Shown here: piece after piece, positions 52,125 through 59,771 of the stretch
How the letters are laid out: each line of letters opens with the position of its first letter
Numbering within the stretch: the stretch's first letter is position 1
The notes under the pieces: model-generated
What the model was told of the DNA's origin: nothing
What the model saw: only the letters and a program-made list of their open reading frames with translations
Database searches by the model: none
Program-made: the position numbers and the translations under genes
Assembly: GCF_008042035.1 (NCBI RefSeq)
Contig: NZ_RDBL01000029.1
Span: 478,722 to 542,721, forward strand
Reading direction: 5' to 3'
Source: Streptomyces sp. col6
Lineage (GTDB): Bacteria; Actinomycetota; Actinomycetes; Streptomycetales; Streptomycetaceae
Length of the DNA stretch: 64,000 nt

Positions 52125-53087
52125 ATGACCTCCCTGACCGACGCCGACGCCACCCCCGACGGCTACGGCGAGCTGCGCGCCCAGCTCGCGACCCTCACCA
52201 CCGAGGCGTTCCGCCCGGAGCTCGCCGATATCGACCGGCTGGACACCGCGGAGATAGCCCGGATCATGAACGGCGAGGACCAGACGGTCCCGGCCGCCGT
52301 CGCCGAGCGGCTGCCCGAGATCGCGGCCGCGATCGACGGCACGGCCGAGCGCATGGCCCGGGGCGGCCGGCTGATCTACGCGGGCGCGGGCACCGCGGGC
52401 CGCCTCGGCATCCTGGACGCCAGCGAGTGCCCGCCCACCTTCAACACCGACCCGGCCGACGTGATCGGCCTCATCGCGGGCGGCCCGTCCGCGATGGTCA
52501 CCGCCGTCGAGGGCGCGGAGGACAGCAAGGAGCTGGCCGCCGCCGACCTGGAGGCGCTGAAGCTCACCGCCGATGACACGGTGGTCGGCATCTCCGCCTC
52601 CGGCCGCACGCCGTACGCGATCGGGGCCGTGGAGCACGCCCGCGCCAAGGGCGCCCTGACCCTCGGCCTGTCGTGCAACGCGGACTCCGCGCTGGGCGCC
52701 GCCGCCGAGCACCCCCTCGAAGTGGTCGTCGGCCCCGAGCTGCTGACCGGCTCCACCCGGCTCAAGGCGGGCACGGCGCAGAAGCTCGTGCTCAACATGA
52801 TCTCGACGATCACGATGATCCGGCTCGGCAAGACGTACGGGAACCTCATGGTCGACGTGCGCGCCTCCAACGAGAAGCTGCAGGCCCGCTCCCGGCGCAT
52901 CGTCGCGCTGGCCACCGGCGCGTCCGACGAGGAGATCGAGACGGCGCTCGCCGCCACGGACGGCGAGGTGAAGAACGCCATCCTGACGATCCTCGGCCAG
53001 GTCGACGGCCCCACCGCCGCCACGCTGCTGTCCGAGTCCGACGGCCACCTGCGCGCCGCACTCGCCGCCGCTCCCCGCACCACCTGA
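52125..53087 (+). CDS. murQ: N-acetylmuramic acid 6-phosphate etherase
   Basis: The 320-residue SIS-fold lyase cleaves the lactyl ether of MurNAc-6-P to give GlcNAc-6-P and D-lactate. Signatures are GGRLIYAGAGTAGRLGILDA, SECPPTFNTDPADVIGLIAGG, DTVVGISASGRTPYAIGA, and TGSTRLKAGTAQKLVLNMIS. The length is standard. It follows murR by 74 bp and precedes a PTS gene. Confidence 0.95.
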   Translation: MTSLTDADATPDGYGELRAQLATLTTEAFRPELADIDRLDTAEIARIMNGEDQTVPAAVAERLPEIAAAIDGTAERMARGGRLIYAGAGTAGRLGILDASECPPTFNTDPADVIGLIAGGPSAMVTAVEGAEDSKELAAADLEALKLTADDTVVGISASGRTPYAIGAVEHARAKGALTLGLSCNADSALGAAAEHPLEVVVGPELLTGSTRLKAGTAQKLVLNMISTITMIRLGKTYGNLMVDVRASNEKLQARSRRIVALATGASDEEIETALAATDGEVKNAILTILGQVDGPTAATLLSESDGHLRAALAAAPRTT

Positions 53088-53129
53088 ACCCACCGCACCA
53101 CCTCCCCGCACAGCAAGGCACCACGCACC

Positions 53130-54638
53130 ATGGCTACAGAAGACAAGAACCGCGCCACTGCCGCCGCGATCCTTCCGCTCGTCGGTGGCGCCGCGAACGT
53201 CAGCTCCATCGCCCACTGCATGACCCGGCTCCGGCTCGGTCTGCACGACCGTTCGCTCGTCCAGGACGACGCGCTGAAGGCCGTTCCCGCCGTCATGGGC
53301 GTGGTCGAGGACGACACGTACCAGATCGTGCTCGGTCCCGGTACGGTCGCCCGCGTCACCCCGGAGTTCGAGAAGCTGGTGGAGGAGGGCCGCGCCGCGG
53401 CCCCCGCCCCGGCCGCCGCCCCGCTCACGGCGGAGGAGCTGGCCGCGCAGGGCGCCGAGATGAGGGCGGCCCGCAAGGCGAAGAACGCGACGCCGTTCAA
53501 GCTGTTCCTGCGCCGCATCGCGAACATCTTCGTGCCGCTGATCCCGGCCCTGATCGGCTGCGGCATCATCGCCGGGCTCAACGGCCTGCTGGTCAACCTC
53601 GGCTGGCTGACCTCGGTCACCCCGGCGCTCGCGGCGATGGCGTCCGGCTTCATGGCGCTGATCGCGGTCTTCGTCGGCTACAACACGGCGAGGGAGTTCG
53701 GCGGCACGCCGATCCTGGGCGGTGCGGTCGCGGCGATCATCGTCTTCCCGGGCGTCGCGAACATCGAGGCGTTCGGCCAGAAGCTCTCCCCCGGCCAGGG
53801 CGGTGTGCTCGGCGCGCTGGGCGCCGCGGTGCTCGCGGTGTACGTGGAGAAGTGGTGCCGCCGCTGGGTGCCGGAGGCGCTGGACGTGCTGGTCACGCCG
53901 ACGCTCACGGTCCTCATCTCCGGTCTGGTCACGATCTTCGGCCTGATGTACGTGGCGGGCGAGGTCTCCACCGCCATCGGTGACTTCGCCGACTGGCTGC
54001 TGTCCAACGGCGGCGCGGGCGCGGGCCTGATCCTGGGTGGCTTCTTCCTCCCGCTGGTCATGCTGGGCCTGCACCAGGCGCTGATCCCGATCCACACGAC
54101 GCTGATCGAGCAGCAGGGCTACACGGTCCTGCTCCCGATCCTCGCCATGGCCGGGGCCGGCCAGGTCGGCGCCGCCATCGCGACGTACTTCCGCCTGCCG
54201 CGCAACGAGTCGATCCGCAAGACCATCAAGTCCGCCCTCCCGGCCGGCTTCCTGGGCGTCGGCGAGCCCCTGATCTACGGTGTCTCGCTGCCGCTGGGCC
54301 GCCCGTTCATCACGGCGTGCGTGGGCGGTGCGTTCGGCGGCGCGTTCGTCGGCTTCTTCAACCAGCTGGGCGACGCGGTCGGCTCCACCGCGATCGGCCC
54401 GTCCGGCTGGGCCCTGTTCCCGCTGCTCGACGGCAACCACGGCCTGGGCGCCACGATCGCGATCTACGCGGGCGGCCTGGTCGTCGGCTACCTCGCGGGC
54501 TTCCTCGCCACGTACTTCTTCGGCTTCAGCAAGGAACTCCTGGCGGAGTTCAACGTGAGCCAGGAGGAGGCGGCCCCGACGGCGACCCCGGACCCGGCCC
54601 CGGCCACCACGACGGCGAAGGCACCCGCGTCGGTCTGA
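53130..54638 (+). CDS. murP: PTS EIIBC permease for N-acetylmuramic acid
   Basis: The 502-residue protein has an N-terminal EIIB domain with the phosphorylation cysteine at residue 30 (SSIAHCMTRLRLG) and a linker rich in Ala/Pro. An EIIC membrane domain of about ten segments follows, with LGVGEPLIYGVSLPLGRPFI as substrate-site signature. No EIIA domain is fused, so it must use a shared Crr-type EIIA. The murP assignment rests on domain order and adjacency to murQ. Confidence 0.88.
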   Translation: MATEDKNRATAAAILPLVGGAANVSSIAHCMTRLRLGLHDRSLVQDDALKAVPAVMGVVEDDTYQIVLGPGTVARVTPEFEKLVEEGRAAAPAPAAAPLTAEELAAQGAEMRAARKAKNATPFKLFLRRIANIFVPLIPALIGCGIIAGLNGLLVNLGWLTSVTPALAAMASGFMALIAVFVGYNTAREFGGTPILGGAVAAIIVFPGVANIEAFGQKLSPGQGGVLGALGAAVLAVYVEKWCRRWVPEALDVLVTPTLTVLISGLVTIFGLMYVAGEVSTAIGDFADWLLSNGGAGAGLILGGFFLPLVMLGLHQALIPIHTTLIEQQGYTVLLPILAMAGAGQVGAAIATYFRLPRNESIRKTIKSALPAGFLGVGEPLIYGVSLPLGRPFITACVGGAFGGAFVGFFNQLGDAVGSTAIGPSGWALFPLLDGNHGLGATIAIYAGGLVVGYLAGFLATYFFGFSKELLAEFNVSQEEAAPTATPDPAPATTTAKAPASV

Positions 54639-54653
54639 CCCGTACGGCTACGG

Positions 54654-54688
54654 AGCGGCGGCACCCTTCACCCAGGGGTGCCGCCGCT
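54654..54688 (+). terminator. terminator of the mur operon
   Basis: AGCGGCGGCACCC and GGGTGCCGCCGCT make a perfect 13-bp stem with a 9-nt loop 16 nt past the murP stop. Confidence 0.85.
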
Positions 54689-54873
54689 TCGTCGTCACGG
54701 CTCAGTTCTCGCCGGCACCGAGGGAGATGACCGAAAACCTTTATCAGGGATGGCTGAAAGTCGCCCCCTCCAATGAGGGTCGGCGCGGGTCGATGTGAAC
54801 ACCAGCTGATTCAAGCCTGAATCACTCCCGTCCCGCTGGTGACATCCACTCGCGGAAAATCCCTGGGGGGACT

Positions 54874-56529
54874 TTGCCTTCCGCTACATCCGGCCGTTTC
54901 GGTCTCGCGCGCGCGAAGCGCGCGAGACGGATCGCGGCCTGCACCGCACTCGTTCTCTCCGCCGGCATGCTGCTGGCGGCCCCGGCCTCGGCCGACGACG
55001 CCTCCAGGGGCTCCGGCGGCCCCGAGACGCCGGCCACTACGAAACCGCGCCTGGACCTGAACGGCAACGGCGACAACGACCTCATCTACCGAGGCGTGGA
55101 CGGCGGCCTGTACGTCAAGACGGCCCCGAACACCCCGGACTACCCGTTCCGGATCCCCGCCACCGACGAGCGGGAGATGCCCAAGGACATCATCCCGCTG
55201 GGCGACCTCGACTCCAACGGCCCGCCCGCGCTCGTCACGCTCTCCGCGACCGGCACGCTCACGCTGTACCCGAGCGCGGGCGAGGAGAGGGCCTCCCCCG
55301 CCACATGGTCCGGTGACGGCTGGCAGAAGTACAACAAGGTCCTCTCCCCCGGCGACCTGACCGGTGACGGCCGCAACGACCTGCTCGCGCGCACGCCCTC
55401 CGGCGACGTCTACCTCCATGCCTCCACCGGCGCCATCAAGGGCGAGCCCTTCGCGCCCGCGGTCAAGGTGGCCTCCGGCTGGGAGCAGTACGACCAGATC
55501 GTCGGCCTCAACGACAGCAACGGTGACGGGTTCGGCGATGTCGTCACCCGCACCACGGGCGGGGACCTGTACTTCTTCGCGGGCACCGGCGACGCGGCGA
55601 AGCCCTTCAAGACGCCCACCAAGAGAATCGGCTACGGCTTCGGCATCTACAACCAGCTCGTGGGTGTCGACGACCTCAACGGAGACGGCCACGGCGACCT
55701 CATGGGCCGCAAGCCGAACGGCGACACGTACATCTACCGGTCCACCGGGCAGGGAAGCTTCCGCACGCGTGCCGCCGATACCTTCGGCTGGCAGAAGGCC
55801 GCCCTGTTCGTCAGCCAGGGCGGCAACCCCGACTTCGGCAAGCACGAGGCCGTGGGCATCACCGACAACGGCAGTGCGTGGTGGTACGACTCCAGGAACA
55901 ACGGACAGTTCTACCCCCGCACGTTCTACACCGACCAGTCCGGGCTGACGAGGCTCGTCTCCTCCCTCGACGCCGACGGCCGGGCCGAACTGCTCCAGCT
56001 CCAGGACGGCCGGCTGACCATCGGGAACCACTCCTTCGGCAGCGGCTGGGGCGCCTACGACGATCTCATCGGGCCGGGCGACCTGAGCGGTGACGGCAAG
56101 GGCGACCTGCTGGCCCGCGACACCAAGGGCGACCTGTACCTGTATCCGGGCAATGGCCTCACCAAGTTCGGTGCCAAGATCAAGGTCGGCTACGGCTACG
56201 GCACGTACCGCCACATCGTCGGCGCCGGCGACCTCACCGACGACGGCAGGACCGATGTGGTGGCCGTCGCCAAGGACGGCACGCTCTATCTGTACGCGGG
56301 CACGGGCCAGGCGTCCGCGCCGCTGAAGCCGCGCGTGAAGATCGGCTCCGGCTTCGACATCTACAACAAGTTCGCCGCGCCCGGCGACATCAACGGGGAC
56401 GGCAGGGCCGACCTGATCGGCGTCAACGGCTACGGCGACCTGTACCGCTACACGTCCACCGGGACCGGCACGATCAGCAAGCGCATACGGATCGGCTACG
56501 GCTACAACATCTACAACGGCCTGTACTGA
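54874..56529 (+). CDS. secreted FG-GAP/VCBS repeat protein
   Basis: The 551-residue protein has a Sec signal peptide (basic ARAKRARR, then a hydrophobic stretch, cleavage after APASA) followed by at least six FG-GAP-type repeats with D-x-[DN]-x-D-G loops, for example GDLTGDGRNDLLAR, NDSNGDGFGDVVTR, DDLNGDGHGDLMGR, GDLSGDGKGDLLAR and GDINGDGRADLIGV. These suggest a calcium-loaded beta-propeller. The start is TTG 54874, supported by GGGGGG 3 nt upstream and by the signal peptide. Role: unknown surface or secreted binding protein. Confidence 0.82.
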   Translation: MPSATSGRFGLARAKRARRIAACTALVLSAGMLLAAPASADDASRGSGGPETPATTKPRLDLNGNGDNDLIYRGVDGGLYVKTAPNTPDYPFRIPATDEREMPKDIIPLGDLDSNGPPALVTLSATGTLTLYPSAGEERASPATWSGDGWQKYNKVLSPGDLTGDGRNDLLARTPSGDVYLHASTGAIKGEPFAPAVKVASGWEQYDQIVGLNDSNGDGFGDVVTRTTGGDLYFFAGTGDAAKPFKTPTKRIGYGFGIYNQLVGVDDLNGDGHGDLMGRKPNGDTYIYRSTGQGSFRTRAADTFGWQKAALFVSQGGNPDFGKHEAVGITDNGSAWWYDSRNNGQFYPRTFYTDQSGLTRLVSSLDADGRAELLQLQDGRLTIGNHSFGSGWGAYDDLIGPGDLSGDGKGDLLARDTKGDLYLYPGNGLTKFGAKIKVGYGYGTYRHIVGAGDLTDDGRTDVVAVAKDGTLYLYAGTGQASAPLKPRVKIGSGFDIYNKFAAPGDINGDGRADLIGVNGYGDLYRYTSTGTGTISKRIRIGYGYNIYNGLY

Positions 56530-56541
56530 TCACTGCGCCGC

Positions 56542-56574
56542 GGCGCCCTCCTCGCGGATGCGCGGGAGGGCGCC
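56542..56574. terminator. bidirectional terminator hairpin
   Basis: GGCGCCCTCC (56542-56551) and GGAGGGCGCC (56565-56574) form a 10-bp stem between the convergent FG-GAP and inositol-phosphatase-like genes. Confidence 0.75.
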
Positions 56575-56605
56575 TTCGAAGCGGCGCACCGAGCGCCGCT
56601 CGCCT

Positions 56606-57421
56606 TCACTCCCCGGCGCGCGCCAACCCCAGCAGCGCCGCGTGCGTCTCGGCGTCCGCCGCGACGATCAACCCGCCCTCGCCCCGGTCCACCGGCAGCC
56701 CGTCGATCCCCGTCACCACGCATCCGGCGGCCTCGCACAGCGCGATGCCCGCCGCGAAGTGGACGCTGTCCAGACGCAGGCCGGGCCCGCCGTCCGTGAC
56801 GTACGCGGCCCGGCGCCCGGCGGCGACCCAGGCGACGGCCACCGTGCTGGAGACGACGCGCGGCCGGAACCCGGCGACGAACTCCGGCGCGGCCATGAGC
56901 TCCACCGCCCGGAAGCCGGGGGCGTGCGGGAACGGCGGGTCCAGGTTGAGGTCGACGAGCCGTGAGCCCGCCGAGGGTATGAGCCGCTCGTCCCGTCCGT
57001 CTTCGCCCCGCACCCAGGCGCCCGCCCCGTCGGTCCAGAACACCTCGCCGCTGAACGGATCGGCGGAGGCCGCTGCCGCGATACCGGAGCCGTCCCGCAG
57101 CGCGACGTTCACCGCGACGAGCATGTTGCCCACCGCGTAGTTCAGCGTCCCGCACAGCGGATCGACCAGCCACCGGCGCCCCGCACCGGCGGCCCCGGAC
57201 TCCCCGCTCTCCTCCCCCGTCACCGCATCATCGGGCCGGGCCGCGCGCAGCACGCCGAGCACGGCCTCCTCCGCCGCGATGTCCGCCGCCGTCGCGAAGT
57301 CACCGCCACCCTTCTCGTACCGCGTCAGCGAGGCCCCGTACATCTCCCGCACGACGGCCGCGCCCGCCCGCGCGGCCCTGACGGCCAGTTCGGCGTCGCT
57401 CTCCATGCTCATGATCACCAT
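56606..57421 (-). CDS. inositol-monophosphatase-family protein with altered metal motif
   Basis: The 271-residue protein has the family fold: VTGEESGESGAA (metal-binding Glu), WLVDPLCGTLNYAVG in place of the usual DPLDGTxN, and LRLDSVHFAAGIALCEAAGC (second motif Asp). The Cys replaces one metal-ligand Asp, so activity may be reduced, lost or metal-shifted. ATG 57421 follows TAGCCT by 6 nt, indicating leaderless initiation. It lies 9 nt past the stop of the next gene on this strand. Confidence 0.85.
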   Translation of the reverse strand: MVIMSMESDAELAVRAARAGAAVVREMYGASLTRYEKGGGDFATAADIAAEEAVLGVLRAARPDDAVTGEESGESGAAGAGRRWLVDPLCGTLNYAVGNMLVAVNVALRDGSGIAAAASADPFSGEVFWTDGAGAWVRGEDGRDERLIPSAGSRLVDLNLDPPFPHAPGFRAVELMAAPEFVAGFRPRVVSSTVAVAWVAAGRRAAYVTDGGPGLRLDSVHFAAGIALCEAAGCVVTGIDGLPVDRGEGGLIVAADAETHAALLGLARAGE

Positions 57422-57430
57422 CACCGCAGG

Positions 57431-57856
57431 CTAGCTCCCGCCCCCCGCCCCGGCAGCGGTACGCAGGAACCGCACGAGGTCGTCGGTCCCGTACCCGAGC
57501 TTCGGTCCTCGTTCGGCCGCCATCAGGAGCAGCTGGCCCACGATCTCCGCGCCCCACCCGTCGGTGCCGTCCGCCGACCACTCCCACAGCTTCTCGATCC
57601 CGAGGTCGGTCATCAGCAAGCCGTGCCCGGTCCGGATCTCGGCACACACCTCGGCCACCGCGTCGAGCAGGGTCGCGCCCGGACGCTCGCAGACGAGCCC
57701 GAAGTACGCACCGAACTCCTCGACCCGGCACCCCTGCGGCGGAGCGGCCCTGATCCCCTCGTACTCCGGACCGTCCAGACGCGGCTGCTCCCCCACCGGG
57801 CAGTGGATCAGCGTGAACCGGTGCCATCCGGGCGGCAGCGGAAGCTCCGGTGTCAT
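57431..57856 (-). CDS. hypothetical protein, third gene of an overlapping trio
   Basis: The 141-residue protein begins MTPELPLPPGWHRFTLIHCP and contains GAYFGLVCERPGATLLDAVA, then a helical segment DLGIEKLWEWSADGTDGW. No domain is recognised. Its ATG overlaps the stop of the preceding gene by 4 nt. With the two upstream genes it forms a coupled operon beside a truncated XRE regulator. Confidence 0.75.
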   Translation of the reverse strand: MTPELPLPPGWHRFTLIHCPVGEQPRLDGPEYEGIRAAPPQGCRVEEFGAYFGLVCERPGATLLDAVAEVCAEIRTGHGLLMTDLGIEKLWEWSADGTDGWGAEIVGQLLLMAAERGPKLGYGTDDLVRFLRTAAGAGGGS

Positions 57857-58095
57857 CGCGGCAGCTTCCCCTCGCGGTTGATCTCCGTCACCCGTGCCCG
57901 CAGGACGACCCCTGGAGGCGCCGGCCGGACGGAGTCGGGCGGGCAGTCCCACACCGGCCCGCCACCCGGCGGACGCAACCGCACGTACGGCCCGACGCGC
58001 CCCAGCACCCGGCCCACCCGTCCGTCCCGCGCGTCCACGGCGAACGACCCCGGCTCCGGCGCACACGGCTCCGGTTGGCCGCCCTCGGCCGTCAT
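57853..58095 (-). CDS. hypothetical protein, second gene of an overlapping trio
   Basis: The 80-residue protein is beta-rich (FAVDARDGRVGRVLGRVGPY, VVLRARVTEINREG) with a PPGGGPVWDCPP loop. This resembles small SH3-like or PRC-barrel modules, though the match is weak. Its stop overlaps the next ATG by 4 nt. Confidence 0.72.
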   Translation of the reverse strand: MTAEGGQPEPCAPEPGSFAVDARDGRVGRVLGRVGPYVRLRPPGGGPVWDCPPDSVRPAPPGVVLRARVTEINREGKLPR

Positions 58096-58328
58096 GCCCC
58101 CGCCGCCCTCTCGTCCAGCACCCGGCTCAGCCGCACCGCCGCGTCGAGGTTGCAGCGCCCCAGGTCGACGAGCACCGCCGGTGCGTCGCCCGCACACGAG
58201 GCCGCGTCGATCCGCAGCGACGGCAGCTTCACCCCGGCCCGCGCGAAGCCGTCCCGCAACCGCGCCACCACCTCCTCGGCCTCCCGGATTCTCTCCACTG
58301 CCGCCCTGCGTCGTTCCGTAGTAGTCAT
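58092..58328 (-). CDS. hypothetical helical protein, first gene of an overlapping trio
   Basis: The 78-residue protein starts TTTERRRAAVERIREAEEVV with a coiled-coil-like helix and has RLRDGFARAGVKLPSLRIDA, then CNLDAAVRLSRVLDERA. I know similar small genes next to XRE-DUF5753 regulators in streptomycetes, and one lies divergently here. Function unknown. Confidence 0.72.
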   Translation of the reverse strand: MTTTERRRAAVERIREAEEVVARLRDGFARAGVKLPSLRIDAASCAGDAPAVLVDLGRCNLDAAVRLSRVLDERAAGA

Positions 58329-58441
58329 GATCCATTCCTTCCACGCTGAGTAACGACGATGCATACCCAGAGTGGTGATTCTCTCGCTAGCCTGGAAGAG
58401 GTTCAGCCCCAACAAACGCATGTGTGCAACCGGGAGTTGTC

Positions 58442-58666
58442 ATGCCAGGGCCCAGGAAGCTCGACCCTTCCTCCTCCCCGCGCGCCCTCCTCGGCGCGGA
58501 ACTCCGCCACCGACGGGAGCTGGCAGGACTTTCCCAGACGGCTCTGGGCGAGCCGTTCTTCCTCAGCGGCTCATTCATCGGCCAGCTGGAATCCGGCGTG
58601 CGGCGCATGCAGATGGACCAGGCCGTCCAGTTGGACTTCGGAAGCCGATACCACCGAAGCGCGTAG
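58442..58666 (+). pseudogene. truncated XRE-family regulator
   Basis: The 74-codon frame has a helix-turn-helix (LLGAELRHRRELAGLSQTAL, FLSGSFIGQLESGVRRMQMD) and stops after QAVQLD followed by unrelated FGSRYHRSA. In intact XRE-DUF5753 proteins about 200 more residues follow at this point, so the effector domain is lost. GGGAG lies 6 nt before ATG 58442, so a stub HTH protein could still be made. It diverges from the overlapping trio. Confidence 0.75.
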
Positions 58667-58774
58667 CGGGCCCGGCTTCCGTCCCGTCCCAGCTCTTGAC
58701 CTCAACCGCGCTTGAGGCCAAACGATCTCCTGAGTGGCCCGCACAAGCGGAGCTCGGAGACGAAGGGCAGGTCC

Positions 58775-59725
58775 ATGCAGGCGGCTACGGAATGGATCGA
58801 GAAGAACTCCCACGCGCTCACCGCAAGGAAGCCCGACGAGCCGTTGGACGATCTGCGACCGCTCGCCCCACTGGTGCGCGACGCCAAGATCGTGGCGCTG
58901 GGGGCCGCCGCCCGGCTGACACGCGAACTGTCGGACGCGGCACACCGCGTGGTGCGTCTGCTGGTGGATGAGGAGGGATTCCGGAGCGTCGCCCTGGAGG
59001 GTGACGACCCCGGCCGACTCGGCTTGGACGCCTACGTCGCCACCGGCAAGGGGGACCCGCGGGCCATGCTCGCCGAGGCGCGAACGTTCTGGCAGACAAC
59101 GGAGATCCTCGAACTCGTCCACTGGATGCGGTCCTACAACAAGCACCACCCGGACGACCCGGTACGTTTCGCGCAAGCACCGGCTGAACCGATCCGCCAC
59201 ACCACGCCCCTCAGCGGCCTGGCCGAAGCGGAGCGCACTCTCGCCGACAATGCGGCCTGGTGGCAGCAGCACTCCGGAGACAAAGTCGTCTACTGGGGCG
59301 GCATGGCCCACACCGCCATCGGCGACCCACGCACCATTTCCGTGCCCTCCTCCCAGACCCCGGAAACGCACTGGAACATGGGCGGATACCTGCGTGAGCG
59401 CTTGGGACCGGACTTCCGGTCCGTCGGCCTCACCCTGGGGCACGGATCCATCGGCCTGCCCTTGCCGGCTGCGGGCCCGGACTTCGTGGAGGGCGTGCTG
59501 AGCGAGGCAGCCGGGAACAGGGCCGGCTACCTCCTCGACCTGAGCCTGCCGCGCCCCGAGCCGGTGCGCCGCTTCCTGGACACCCCGACTCGTACGCGAC
59601 TGATAGGCCCGTCGTACGACCCCCGGGACGACGAGGCCCACCACATGTCCGGCGGGTCACTCGCGAGCTGGTTCGACGCCGTCGTCCACACACCGAAGGT
59701 GACGCCGGCCCGGCCCCTGCCGTGA
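58775..59725 (+). CDS. erythromycin-esterase-family protein with degenerate catalytic motif
   Basis: The 316-residue protein matches the family: ALGAAARLTREL at the catalytic motif, RSVALEGDDPGRLGLDAY, TEILELVHWMRSYNK, VVYWGGMAHTAIGDP and MGGYLRERLGPDFRSVGLTL. In active Ere enzymes the first motif is GEATHG with a catalytic His and a Glu; both are replaced here (GAAARL), and a further His of the WAHNxH motif is absent. It is probably a non-hydrolytic relative. ATG 58775 is used. It converges with the CocE-like gene. Confidence 0.75.
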   Translation: MQAATEWIEKNSHALTARKPDEPLDDLRPLAPLVRDAKIVALGAAARLTRELSDAAHRVVRLLVDEEGFRSVALEGDDPGRLGLDAYVATGKGDPRAMLAEARTFWQTTEILELVHWMRSYNKHHPDDPVRFAQAPAEPIRHTTPLSGLAEAERTLADNAAWWQQHSGDKVVYWGGMAHTAIGDPRTISVPSSQTPETHWNMGGYLRERLGPDFRSVGLTLGHGSIGLPLPAAGPDFVEGVLSEAAGNRAGYLLDLSLPRPEPVRRFLDTPTRTRLIGPSYDPRDDEAHHMSGGSLASWFDAVVHTPKVTPARPLP

Positions 59726-59771
59726 GGGCCGCATGGCAGAGAGGAGAGCGCGACAAGGTGATCTCCGGGGC

